A stretch of DNA of 63,915 bases from NCBI GenBank assembly GCA_027067555.1, contig JAMOVU010000009.1, positions 1 to 63,915 of the forward strand, read 5' to 3'. The DNA comes from Candidatus Aminicenantota bacterium (GTDB lineage: Bacteria; Acidobacteriota; Aminicenantia; JAMOAD01). The position numbers were made by a program, and so were the translations under genes. The notes beneath the pieces are model-generated. The model was not told the origin of the DNA and did no database searches. It saw nothing but the letters and a program-made list of their open reading frames with translations. This document shows positions 8,649 through 17,230 of the stretch, in pieces. Numbering within the stretch: the first letter of the stretch is position 1; each line of letters begins with the position of its first letter.

Positions 8649-9847
8649 AAAAAATTGTTTTAGGTGTGAGTGCCTCTATCTCTGCATACAAAGCGGTGGA
8701 GATTGTGAGACTTTTGAAAAAAAAGGGGGTATGGGTTAAAGTTCTGATGACAAAGGATGCCACAAGATTTGTATCTCCCCTAACTTTTGAGGTTGTTTCA
8801 GAGGAAAAAGTAATAGTTGACCAATTTGAGGATGCTAATAACAGAGAAGTGGAACATATAAAACTTGCAAGGGAGGCGGACCTTTTTCTAATAGCGCCGG
8901 CTTCTCTTGATTTGATAGGAAAACTATCTACAGGTATAGCTGATTCTTTTCTTTCTCTGTTTTTCTTTGCTTTTGAGAAAAAAGTTTTGATTGCCCCTGC
9001 TATGAATAGTTCAATGTTTAAGCATCCGGTTAACCAGAGGAACATTGAGTCTTTAAAGGAAATCGGAGTGGAGTTTTTGGAGCCTGATAGTGGTTCTCTT
9101 GCCTGCGGGGAAGAAGGAATCGGGAGGCTTCCTGAGCCGGAGTTTATTGTTGAGAGGGTGATTTTTGAGACAGAAGAAAAGTTTTTTTCAGGAAAAAAAA
9201 TCATAGTGACGGGTGGCCCAACGAGGGAAAAACTTGATGATTTTAGATTTATAAGCAACCCGTCCTCTGGTAAAACCGGTTATTACCTCGCAAAAAAAGC
9301 AAGGGATTTTGGAGGAGAGGTTCTTTTTATATCGGGAAAAACTTGTTTTAATAGTTTGTGGGGAGTGAATTATGTTGAGATAGAGTCTGCAGAAGAGATG
9401 AAGAGAGAAGTTAAAAAAGGTATCTCAAATGCTGATATTTTAATTATGAGTGCAGCTGTTGCGGACTTTAAGCCTTCTGAATACAGGAGAGGAAAGATAA
9501 AAAAGGATGAGGTTTCTTCTTCTATGGAGATAAAACTTGAAAGAACACCTGATATTCTTAAGGAGATTTCCGGGGATAAAAAGAAAGGTCAAATTTTTGT
9601 TGGTTTTTCTGCTCAGGACAATAAAAAAGTGGAAGAGGCTGAGAGAAAACTTAAGGAGAAAAAACTTGATTTGATTGTTTTAAACAATATTATGGAAAAG
9701 AGAGGGGGCTTTGAGTCAGAAGAGAATAGAGTTATTTTAATTTTTAATGACGGAGAAGTAAGAAAAACGGATTTTATATTGAAAGAGGAGTTAGCAGAGA
9801 TAATTTTAAGAGCGATTTATGAAAAATGGATAAAAGGGATAAAATAG
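8645..9847 (+). CDS. coaBC: Bifunctional phosphopantothenoylcysteine decarboxylase/synthetase
   Basis: CoaBC performs two steps of coenzyme A synthesis: joining cysteine to 4'-phosphopantothenate (CoaB), then FMN-dependent decarboxylation (CoaC). The 400-residue protein has an N-terminal CoaC flavoprotein (about 1-185) with GVSASISAYK, the PAMNSSMFKHP segment and a substrate-clamp region with LACGEEGIGRL. The C-terminal CoaB part (186-400) begins IIVTGGPTREKLDDFR and has the SNPSSGKTGY nucleotide loop. Length is typical. The udg start lies within its 3' end. Confidence 0.94.
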   Translation: MKKIVLGVSASISAYKAVEIVRLLKKKGVWVKVLMTKDATRFVSPLTFEVVSEEKVIVDQFEDANNREVEHIKLAREADLFLIAPASLDLIGKLSTGIADSFLSLFFFAFEKKVLIAPAMNSSMFKHPVNQRNIESLKEIGVEFLEPDSGSLACGEEGIGRLPEPEFIVERVIFETEEKFFSGKKIIVTGGPTREKLDDFRFISNPSSGKTGYYLAKKARDFGGEVLFISGKTCFNSLWGVNYVEIESAEEMKREVKKGISNADILIMSAAVADFKPSEYRRGKIKKDEVSSSMEIKLERTPDILKEISGDKKKGQIFVGFSAQDNKKVEEAERKLKEKKLDLIVLNNIMEKRGGFESEENRVILIFNDGEVRKTDFILKEELAEIILRAIYEKWIKGIK

Positions 9848-10569
9848 AGAAGTTTTTTTTTCTTAAAGAGATAGGGGTGAATATGCTTTCTCCGGAAGAG
9901 GCTGAGAAAATGAGAAGGGTTCTTCTTATAAAACCTCCTTCGGAAAGATTCAAAAAGGAAGAGGAAAATAAACAAAAAGAAGTTCTTTCATCCGGTCTTT
10001 CTTTAAAGGAAAAATTTTTGTCAGAAATAGAAAAAGAGATTGCTCAGTGCAAAAAATGCCCTCTTTTTAGCACGAGAAAAAACTATGTTTTCGGGGAAGG
10101 GAGTATGGATGCTGAAATAATGTTTATCGGGGAAGCTCCCGGCGAAGAGGAGGATAATCAGGGAAGGCCATTTGTGGGAAAGGCCGGAAAAAAGCTCACA
10201 GAGATGATAAAGGCTATGGGGTTTGAAAGAGAGGATGTTTTTATTGCAAACATAGTTAAATGTAGACCTCCCGGAAATGCTACTCCTACACCTCAAATCA
10301 GAAGAACATGCTTTCCATATCTTCAGAAGCAAATAGCTATTATTAAACCAAAAGTTTTAATTGCTTTGGGGAATGTTGCTGCTCAGACACTTCTTGATAC
10401 AAAAGAAACAATTACAAGGCTCAGAGGAAAATTCGGAAAATATCAGGGAATCCCCGTAATGCCAACTTATCATCCCTCCTATGTAATAAGAAATTATACT
10501 GTTGCAGTTAGAAAAGCTGTCTGGGAAGATTTGAAAAAAGTTTTGGCTCTTCTTAATGAAAATCGCTGA
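9826..10569 (+). CDS. Family 4 uracil-DNA glycosylase (iron-sulfur type)
   Basis: This enzyme removes uracil arising by cytosine deamination. The 247-residue protein has four cysteines for a 4Fe-4S cluster (C75, C78, C146, C162), the active-site motif GEAPGEEED (102-110) and a late HPSYVIRN motif, all typical of family 4. An N-terminal extension of about 70 residues precedes the first cysteine. A second in-frame ATG at residue 20 has a GGGGTG site, so that start is possible; I kept the first because residues 1-20 fit the family. It overlaps coaBC by 22 bases and priA by 14. Family 4 enzymes are common in thermophiles. Confidence 0.9.
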   Translation: MDKRDKIEKFFFLKEIGVNMLSPEEAEKMRRVLLIKPPSERFKKEEENKQKEVLSSGLSLKEKFLSEIEKEIAQCKKCPLFSTRKNYVFGEGSMDAEIMFIGEAPGEEEDNQGRPFVGKAGKKLTEMIKAMGFEREDVFIANIVKCRPPGNATPTPQIRRTCFPYLQKQIAIIKPKVLIALGNVAAQTLLDTKETITRLRGKFGKYQGIPVMPTYHPSYVIRNYTVAVRKAVWEDLKKVLALLNENR

Positions 10570-12364
10570 AGTCTTTGTAAATCTTCCTGTTTACAAAAGT
10601 TTTTCCTACCTTATAGAGGATGAGCAAGCTGAGGAAATTCTTTATAAAAGAGTTAAGGTCCCCTTCGGAAAGAGAATTTTGAATGGTTTTGTCTTCAATA
10701 TCAAGGATTATGAAGAGAGTAAAATAAAGTATAAGAGAATATCAACTGTTTCTGATGAACAAAGTTTTATTAGCAGAAAGGATGTTGCTTTTTTAAGTGC
10801 TCTTTCGGATTCTCTTTTGCTTCCAAAGGGAAAAGTCTTTTTTCTTTCTTTTCCCCCTTTCCATGGAACAGAAGAAAAATTTTCTTTATATGAGGAGGAA
10901 GAAAAGGGAGAACTCTTTTTAAGAATTGGTGCCTTTGGTTTTCAAAATATCTTTCAGGAGATAAGCAAAGATATTAAAAAGGGAAAGGATCCTTTCTTGG
11001 TTTTTTCCGATTACTCTGTTCAGGATTATTTTTTAAAGGAGTTTTCCAAAAAAAGTGATTATAAGATTTTAAATTTCAGCAATTCCTCAAGATTAAAGAA
11101 AACATGGAGAGAGTTCCTGGAGGGAAAGGGAGATATTCTTTCTGGTATCCTCTATCCCTTTTTTCTTCCGAGAAGAAAGCCAACGATTTTTTATCTGATA
11201 GACGAAGGTCCTCAAAAATTTTACCTGACATACCCTTTTAGAATTGATTTGAGAGAAGTTGCTCTGTTTTCGTATAAGAGAGGGAGAGGAGATTTGAAAA
11301 TATTTTCATTTTCTCCTTCTTTAAGAATGTTTGATTTTGCAGAAAATTCAAAGGGTAAAATTGTTTATGAAAGAACAGAAAAAAAGAATGTTTTTCTTGC
11401 TCAGGTTAAAAGAAATGTTTTTAGCAAAGAGCTAAAAGAAAAAACAGAGGAGAAACTCTCAAAAGGGAAGATTCTTTTCTTTATCAATAGAAATGCAAGA
11501 AAAAAGTTTCTTTTTTGTCCTAAGTGCAAAACACTTGCTACCTGCGAAAAGGATGGGGCTGTTCTTCATCTTGATGAAGAGGGAAAAGCCTTTTGTCCCC
11601 TTTGTAAGCAGAAGTATGAGCTTCCTCTGAAGTGCCATATTTGCGGGACAGAGCTTATTAAAATAGGTGGAACGGGAATAAGCACCCTCGAAAAAAGTGT
11701 AAAAAAAGCTTTTCCGGGTATAAATTTATTAAAATTTTCAAGGGAAGCAGTAAAAAAAAGCAAAAAGGAAACAGAGTTAATAATGTCTTTTTTGAAAGGA
11801 GATTTTTCTCTCTTGATAGGTACGGAGGTTATTTTAAAACCCTTTCTTCTGAAAGATTTGTCTCTCGTTTTCTATTTCTTTCCAGAGCTCGATTTAAAAG
11901 ATGAAAATCCGGAGATTTCAGAGAAGATTTTTTACAATCTTACGGTTTTGTCTCAAATGGTAAGTGAGAAAGGTGAGCTAATTATAAAAAGTAAAAACCC
12001 GGATTTTTATGTGATAGAGGAGTTTTTAAGAGGGAATTATAAAAGTTTTGTGAAAAAGGAAAAAGAGATAAGAGAAAAGTTAAAGTACTTTCCTTTCTAC
12101 GATATGATAGTAATAAAAAATTTTTCACGAACAAAAGTTACAGCACTGAAAAAAGTTAGAAAATTTAGGGATATACTTGAGGATGTAAGGGAAAAAGAAG
12201 AAAAGCTATTCGGACCTTTTTATAAAAAGGGTGAAAACGGAGGACATATTTTTTATCTGATTTTCAGGGGAAAGAGCAGCTCTTCTCTAAAGAGGAAAAT
12301 AAAGAAACATATTTTTCCAATTTCAGACTCATCCACCTCTTTTTTGATAAATAGGTTTATTTGA
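10556..12364 (+). CDS. priA: PriA-like primosomal protein N', ATPase motifs lost
   Basis: PriA restarts stalled replication forks. This 602-residue homologue keeps the N-terminal DNA-binding region (VPFGKRILNGFVF) and the zinc region with C321, C324, C330, C347, C350, C360 and C363, followed by GGTGISTLEK. The Walker A stretch expected near residue 125 reads LFLRIGAFGF, with no GKT, and the DEEH box is DEGP (216-219). One zinc ligand of the usual eight is Asp (333). It therefore cannot be a normal helicase but may still bind forks and recruit proteins, as proposed for helicase-less actinobacterial PriA. Its 3' end overlaps metH on the other strand by eight bases. Confidence 0.8.
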   Translation: MKIAEVFVNLPVYKSFSYLIEDEQAEEILYKRVKVPFGKRILNGFVFNIKDYEESKIKYKRISTVSDEQSFISRKDVAFLSALSDSLLLPKGKVFFLSFPPFHGTEEKFSLYEEEEKGELFLRIGAFGFQNIFQEISKDIKKGKDPFLVFSDYSVQDYFLKEFSKKSDYKILNFSNSSRLKKTWREFLEGKGDILSGILYPFFLPRRKPTIFYLIDEGPQKFYLTYPFRIDLREVALFSYKRGRGDLKIFSFSPSLRMFDFAENSKGKIVYERTEKKNVFLAQVKRNVFSKELKEKTEEKLSKGKILFFINRNARKKFLFCPKCKTLATCEKDGAVLHLDEEGKAFCPLCKQKYELPLKCHICGTELIKIGGTGISTLEKSVKKAFPGINLLKFSREAVKKSKKETELIMSFLKGDFSLLIGTEVILKPFLLKDLSLVFYFFPELDLKDENPEISEKIFYNLTVLSQMVSEKGELIIKSKNPDFYVIEEFLRGNYKSFVKKEKEIREKLKYFPFYDMIVIKNFSRTKVTALKKVRKFRDILEDVREKEEKLFGPFYKKGENGGHIFYLIFRGKSSSSLKRKIKKHIFPISDSSTSFLINRFI

Positions 12365-14780
12365 TTTCTTCCAAAAACTTGTCAATTTTTCTTACGGTAT
12401 CCATAGCATCTTTGCAATAGGCATCAGCGCCTATTTCCCTTGCAAAAGAGGGAGAAACCGCGGCTCCTCCGATGAAAACTTTTGCCTTAAGCTTTTTTTC
12501 CCTTTTTAGATTTACAACAACACCCATTTCTTCCATAGTTGTTGTCATCAAAGCGGAAAGACCTATAAAGTCAGCTTTTTCTTTTTCAGCTGTTTCGATA
12601 ATTTTTTCAGAGGGAACATTTTTTCCAAGGTCAATAACTTCATATCCGTAATTTCTCAGCACTAAAGCCACTATGTTTTTTCCAATATCATGAAGATCCC
12701 CTTTAACAGTGGCAATTACTATTTTTGCCTTTTTATTTGTTTTACCTTCAACTTTTAAATTCTTTTCTATTATTTCCGATGCTGATTCCATAGCTTCAGC
12801 AGACAGGATTAACTGGGGAAGAAAATATATTTTTTGTTCATAGTAGTCTCCGACCTTTTTTAGAGCAGGAGATAAGATTTCTTCAAGAACATCAAGGGGT
12901 GCTCTTCCCTCTTTTATAATCTCCTCTGTAAGTTTTCTTGTTTCCTCTTTTTCCCCTTCTAAAACAGCCTCAAAGAGTCTTTCCTCTTTTGTTTTTTCTT
13001 TTTTTTCTTCCTTTTTCTCAACCTGTATTTCTATTTTTTTGTATGTATTCACATAATTTACGAGCCCCCTATCCCTTCCTGTTATTGCATCTGATGCTTT
13101 AATAATATTAATGATTTCCGGGTCAAGAGGGTTCAGGATAGCAGAATCAAGTCCATTATAGATAGCGTTTGCTAAAAAGGTCCTGTTTAAAATATCTCTT
13201 GCAGGAAGGCCAAAAGAGAAGTTTGAAAGACCGATTACAGTGTTAAGCCCCATTTCCTTTATCATCCTAATGGCTTTTATTGTTTCCTCTCCGTTTTTTT
13301 GAGAAGTAGAAATAGTTAAAACAATAGGGTCCACTAAAAGCTCTTCTCCTGTTAAACCATAATCAAGGGCTATTTTATAGAGTTTTTCTATTATCTTTAC
13401 CCTATCTTCGGCTTTTTCCGGGATTCCCTTTTCATTGAGAGCAAGGAGAATCACGCCGGCTCCATATTCTTTTGCTATGGGAAAGAGCTTTTCATAGGAT
13501 TCGGGATCTCCTGTTATTGAATTTATAAAGGCTTTTCCACTGTAAACTTTTAGCGCCTCTTCTATTGCTTCTTTTTTATTGTTATCAATGAAAAGGGGTA
13601 TTTTTGTTATGCTTTGAATCTGTTTTATGGCTTTTGCATAAAAAAGGGGCCTCTTTTCCCCTGTTCTTCCGAAATTTACATCAAGGGCATGGGCTCCCGC
13701 TTCTTCCTGCTTTCTTGCAAGCTTTCTTACTGTATCAAGTTTTTCCTCTTTTAATTCTTTTAAAAGTTTTTTCTTGCCGAAAGGATTTATATTTTCTCCT
13801 ATTATTTTAAAAGGAAGAAAAGAACCGCTTTCAAATATGGAGTTTCTGCTTGTTGCTATTGTAATTTTTTTGCTATCTTCTTTTATTTTTATGGGAGCTC
13901 TACCCTTATATTTTTTTGCGATTTTTTTTATATGTTCAGGCGTTGTCCCGCAGCATCCCCCTATTATATTTGCTCCATTTTCGTAGAAAACATCAACATA
14001 TTCAATATATTCCTCTGGTGTCATAGGAAATTCAATCTTTCCCTCTATTTTCTCGGGAATACCGGCATTTGCATAAATAATCATCGGTTTTTTCCAGTAA
14101 GCTCTTATTTCCTTTACAAAATTTACAAATTCATTAGGGTGTCCTCCACAATTTACACCGAAAATATCTAAATTTGTGGCATTAAAAGTTGCGGCTGAAA
14201 TGGAGGGAGAGGAGCCTGTTAAGGTAAGGCCACCTTCGAGAGGATAAGAAATTGAGACAGCAACAGGTTTTTTTGTTGCTTTGTTTGCAGCTCTTAGAGC
14301 TATTTTGGCTTCCAAAATATCTATTTGAGTTTCAATTAAGATAAAGTCAACACCACCTTCATCAAGAACCTTTACCTGCTCAAAGTAAACATCAAAAACA
14401 GTTTGCTCATCAAGCTCCCCCAATGGAGAGATTAGTTTTCCCAGGGGACCGACGGAGCCTGCTATGAAGATATTTTTTCCTGTGTCACGAATGGCTCTTT
14501 TAGCCAACTCAACACCTGCAATATTAAGCTCTCTTACCCTGTTTCCCAAACCATATTCTTCCAATTTTAGTCGGTTTCCTCCGAAGGTATTTGTTTCTAT
14601 AATATCTGCTCCCGCTTCTATGTAGCTTTTGTGAATATTGATTATAAGTTCTTTGTTTTCAATATTCATCAGTTCCGGACAACCAAGATTGGAGGAGCCT
14701 ATTTTTTTCATTATCTCTGTTCCCATTGCTCCGTCCAGAATCAAGATTCTTTTGTTTAACTCTTCTAATAAAAACTTCAT
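12357..14780 (-). CDS. metH: Cobalamin-dependent methionine synthase, catalytic part
   Basis: MetH moves a methyl group from methyltetrahydrofolate through cobalamin to homocysteine. The 807-residue protein contains a homocysteine domain (about 1-300) with zinc ligands C211, C276 and C277, a pterin-binding barrel (about 315-580), and a cobalamin cap and binding domain (about 600-807) with DLHDIG (H697 is the lower ligand). The C-terminal reactivation domain of long MetH proteins is missing; it is encoded by the gene just upstream, which overlaps by four bases. The same split is known from Thermotoga. The stop overlaps priA on the other strand. Confidence 0.93.
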   Translation of the reverse strand: MKFLLEELNKRILILDGAMGTEIMKKIGSSNLGCPELMNIENKELIINIHKSYIEAGADIIETNTFGGNRLKLEEYGLGNRVRELNIAGVELAKRAIRDTGKNIFIAGSVGPLGKLISPLGELDEQTVFDVYFEQVKVLDEGGVDFILIETQIDILEAKIALRAANKATKKPVAVSISYPLEGGLTLTGSSPSISAATFNATNLDIFGVNCGGHPNEFVNFVKEIRAYWKKPMIIYANAGIPEKIEGKIEFPMTPEEYIEYVDVFYENGANIIGGCCGTTPEHIKKIAKKYKGRAPIKIKEDSKKITIATSRNSIFESGSFLPFKIIGENINPFGKKKLLKELKEEKLDTVRKLARKQEEAGAHALDVNFGRTGEKRPLFYAKAIKQIQSITKIPLFIDNNKKEAIEEALKVYSGKAFINSITGDPESYEKLFPIAKEYGAGVILLALNEKGIPEKAEDRVKIIEKLYKIALDYGLTGEELLVDPIVLTISTSQKNGEETIKAIRMIKEMGLNTVIGLSNFSFGLPARDILNRTFLANAIYNGLDSAILNPLDPEIINIIKASDAITGRDRGLVNYVNTYKKIEIQVEKKEEKKEKTKEERLFEAVLEGEKEETRKLTEEIIKEGRAPLDVLEEILSPALKKVGDYYEQKIYFLPQLILSAEAMESASEIIEKNLKVEGKTNKKAKIVIATVKGDLHDIGKNIVALVLRNYGYEVIDLGKNVPSEKIIETAEKEKADFIGLSALMTTTMEEMGVVVNLKREKKLKAKVFIGGAAVSPSFAREIGADAYCKDAMDTVRKIDKFLEEIK

Positions 14781-15403
14781 TTTTCAACTCCTATGATGGC
14801 TGTTATTGTTTTTTGGGGTAAAAGAAGGTTTGTAGGAAGTATTTTTATGTCTAAATTTTCAAGAGAAAGCTCTTTGTAAAGCTCTCTCTGAAAGGAAATA
14901 TTTAAATCCCCATATCCGGGACTGAATCTTTTTGTTAGGGTAAATCTATTTTGCCTTGCTTCTATGTCAAGATGATGGTTAAGAGAATTTGCTGCTCCTT
15001 CAACAGCTTCACTTCCCACCGCATCATAGATTAAAGCTTCATTGTACTCCCTCTTTTCATTTAGTTCTGCTATCTTATTATCAATCCACCAGCCAATTGT
15101 TATTCCCATGAAAATGACGGCAAAAGATTCCGAGAGTAGGGAAGAGATATCTTTACTCTCTATCTTTATTTCAGAGTTAAAGAAAGAAATTGTGTTCTTT
15201 TCAATTTTTTCTATTTTTCTTATTATATACAGAGCCTTTGCTGGAGACTTTTGCTGGGTTTGCTCAAGTATTTTTTCAATTTTTTCCGCAAAAATTTTTG
15301 ATACTTTTGTTTTCTCTCTTTTATAACCTAAGATGGATAGAACATCCTTTTTGTTTATTATGTAGCTGATGTTTTCTTTTAAAACAATCTTATCAAATAT
15401 CAT
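14777..15403 (-). CDS. Stand-alone methionine synthase reactivation-domain protein
   Basis: The 208-residue protein matches the C-terminal activation domain of MetH, which uses S-adenosylmethionine and a reductant to rescue oxidised cobalamin. It has EAVEGAANSLNHHL in the middle, then the signature RFSPGYGDL near residue 160 and the ending LLPQKTITAIIGV. Upstream residues (1-90) are divergent. It is first in a two-gene operon with metH and has its own promoter. The Thermotoga counterpart is also a separate protein. Confidence 0.85.
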   Translation of the reverse strand: MIFDKIVLKENISYIINKKDVLSILGYKREKTKVSKIFAEKIEKILEQTQQKSPAKALYIIRKIEKIEKNTISFFNSEIKIESKDISSLLSESFAVIFMGITIGWWIDNKIAELNEKREYNEALIYDAVGSEAVEGAANSLNHHLDIEARQNRFTLTKRFSPGYGDLNISFQRELYKELSLENLDIKILPTNLLLPQKTITAIIGVEK

Positions 15404-15419
15404 CTTACTTTCCCAGAAG

Positions 15420-15425
15420 ATTATA
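15420..15425 (-). promoter_or_regulatory. -10 of the metH operon promoter
   Basis: On the minus strand TATAAT lies 16 bases before the ATG of the activation-domain gene. The -35 is poor. The leader is about 9 bases with GGGAAAG. It is divergent from the hrcA promoter. Confidence 0.5.
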
Positions 15426-15456
15426 CTATTGGATGAAAAAAAATGAAAGATGTATA

Positions 15457-15482
15457 GAAAACCTTATTTTTGTAGGGTTTTC
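15457..15482. repeat. Inverted repeat between the metH and hrcA promoters
   Basis: GAAAACC and GGTTTTC form 7-bp arms around a 12-base spacer. The repeat lies between two divergent promoters, 11 bases before the hrcA -35. It does not resemble CIRCE. It could be an operator for HrcA or for a methionine regulator; neither is shown. Confidence 0.35.
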
Positions 15483-15493
15483 AAAGATAAAGA

Positions 15494-15522
15494 TTGACAA
15501 AAGCTAACTAATTTGCTATTTT
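15494..15522 (+). promoter_or_regulatory. hrcA operon promoter, apparently leaderless
   Basis: TTGACA (15494-15499), a 17-base spacer and TATTTT (15517-15522). The hrcA ATG begins nine bases after the -10, so transcription should start within a few bases of the start codon. No CIRCE repeat is visible around it. Confidence 0.65.
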
Positions 15523-15531
15523 AAAAGAGAG

Positions 15532-16548
15532 ATGTGGTTAACAAAGAGAGAGAAAGAAATCCTAAGGATTGTTATTGAACTTTATATGGAGAAGGGAACC
15601 CCTGTCTCTTCCCGTATGGTTTCAAAAAAAAAGAGGGATTTTTTTAGTCCTGCGACAATAAGAAATGATATGCTTTCTTTGGAAGAAAAGGGTTATCTTT
15701 ATCAACCGCATTCTCAATCAGGGCGAATTCCAACAACAAAAGCTATTAACTATTATTTAAAAAATTTAATTGATGAATCAAAGATAGAGATACCAGAGCT
15801 TAATTTCAGAGACCTTTCTGGAGAATTTACCGATCTGACAAATTTCTGGAAAGCTGTTTCCCAGAACCTTTCATCTTTTTCTGAGAACATCGGTTTTATT
15901 GTTGCCCCTTCTTTCTTTTCTCTCTCTTTTACGAATGTAAAGTTTTTAAAAATAGGCAAAGGTAAGATTATAATCATAATAGAAACTCCGGGAGGTTTGG
16001 TAGCTACAAGAGTTGTTAAAGTTAAGGAGGAGCTTTTACAGAGAGATCTTGATGAGTTTTCTGTTTATATAAATACCCATTACAGGGGAAAAAGCCTGGA
16101 TTATGTTTTAAAAGATGTTTATATTAATGCGAAGAGGGAGCAGAAAAAGCTTTTGCTATTTATCTCTGTTTTAAAATCTTATGTGACAAACAGAGACTCA
16201 AAGTTTGAGTTTTATTTTGATGGTGAAGAGAAGATGTTAGAGAAGACCATAGATGATGATGTTAAAAGAATAAAAGAGCTCGTTCAGATTCTTGAGAACA
16301 GAGATAAGTTAATAAAACTTTTAAGCGAGGCAAAAAACCAGGAGGATGTGAGTGTTTTCTTCTCTCCTCTTATAGGGGAAGAAACATACGAAGATTTTAG
16401 TCTTTTTGTTTCGGATTATCAGTGTGGAGATGAGATGGAAGGTAAAGTTGGGATTTTGGGGTTTAGGAGGCTAAATTATCCCATTGTTTACAATCTTGTT
16501 AAAAAGACAGCAAAAAGTCTGTCAGGTATATTGGGAGAAAATTTATAG
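15532..16548 (+). CDS. hrcA: Heat-inducible transcription repressor HrcA
   Basis: HrcA represses chaperone operons by binding CIRCE sites and loses activity on heat shock. The 338-residue protein has the N-terminal winged helix (LTKREKEILRIVIELY, then FSPATIRNDMLSLEEKGYL) and a GAF-like dimer domain. The N-terminal match supports this start, although the promoter leaves almost no leader. It heads hrcA-grpE-dnaK-dnaJ, a standard order. No CIRCE element (TTAGCACTC and its mirror) is visible upstream, so its operator may be divergent. Confidence 0.92.
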   Translation: MWLTKREKEILRIVIELYMEKGTPVSSRMVSKKKRDFFSPATIRNDMLSLEEKGYLYQPHSQSGRIPTTKAINYYLKNLIDESKIEIPELNFRDLSGEFTDLTNFWKAVSQNLSSFSENIGFIVAPSFFSLSFTNVKFLKIGKGKIIIIIETPGGLVATRVVKVKEELLQRDLDEFSVYINTHYRGKSLDYVLKDVYINAKREQKKLLLFISVLKSYVTNRDSKFEFYFDGEEKMLEKTIDDDVKRIKELVQILENRDKLIKLLSEAKNQEDVSVFFSPLIGEETYEDFSLFVSDYQCGDEMEGKVGILGFRRLNYPIVYNLVKKTAKSLSGILGENL

Positions 16549-16559
16549 GAGAGGGAAGA

Positions 16560-17219
16560 ATGAGTGAAGACAAAAAAAAGGTAAATGATAATGCAGTTAG
16601 CGTGGAGATTTCAGAAGAGGGCAAAGAGAAAGCCCATTTTGAAAAAAAGAATGGAGAGCATAAAAAGGAGGATTCTGAAAAAAAGAAGAAGAGAGAAAAA
16701 GCTAAGAAACTTCTTTTGGAGTTGGAAAAGTATAAAAGGGAGAATAAAGAGCTGAATGAGAGACTTCTGAGAAGGTTGGCGGATTTTGAAAATTACAAGA
16801 AAAGAGTTCAGCAGGAAAAGGAGCAGTACCTTAAAGAGAAGATGGGGGTTTTTATTTTAGATCTTTTAACTGTTGTTGATAATTTTGAAAGGGCGATTCA
16901 ACATTTGACAGAAGAGGAAAAGAAAACGCCTCTTGCCCAGGGGATTCAACTCACTTACAAACAATTAAAGGATCTTTTAAATAAATATGAAGTTTATGAA
17001 ATAGATACCTCAGATGGGGTTTTTAATCCTCACTTTCATCAGCCTTTGGATAAGGAAGAAGTGGATGAAGAATTAGAACAGCCTATGATTTCACAAGTAT
17101 ATCAAAAGGGATACCTTTTCAAGGGAAATGTCTTGAGACCTGCTCTTGTAAAGGTTAAGGTGAAAAGAGAGGAGGAAAAAGAAAACAATGAGGAGGTGGG
17201 GAATGAAGAGAAAGATTAA
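16560..17219 (+). CDS. grpE: Nucleotide exchange factor GrpE
   Basis: GrpE releases ADP from DnaK. The 219-residue protein has a long, highly charged N-terminus (about 1-50), a coiled coil with LLRRLADFENYKKR, and the C-terminal head with GVFNPHFHQPL and a late GYLFKGNVLRPALVKV. The last 15 residues are acidic. It is 11 bases after hrcA, with a GGAGAGGG-type site, and dnaK follows. Confidence 0.94.
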   Translation: MSEDKKKVNDNAVSVEISEEGKEKAHFEKKNGEHKKEDSEKKKKREKAKKLLLELEKYKRENKELNERLLRRLADFENYKKRVQQEKEQYLKEKMGVFILDLLTVVDNFERAIQHLTEEEKKTPLAQGIQLTYKQLKDLLNKYEVYEIDTSDGVFNPHFHQPLDKEEVDEELEQPMISQVYQKGYLFKGNVLRPALVKVKVKREEEKENNEEVGNEEKD

Positions 17220-17230
17220 AGGGGGTAAAG

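Noticed and set aside
8641-9258. 205-codon minus-strand frame opposite coaBC
   Set aside because: The plus-strand coaBC frame is fully supported by motifs; the minus frame is Ser-rich with no family match.
13604-14171. Three open frames opposite metH
   Set aside because: They are shadows of the well-supported metH frame, with hydrophobic, family-less translations.
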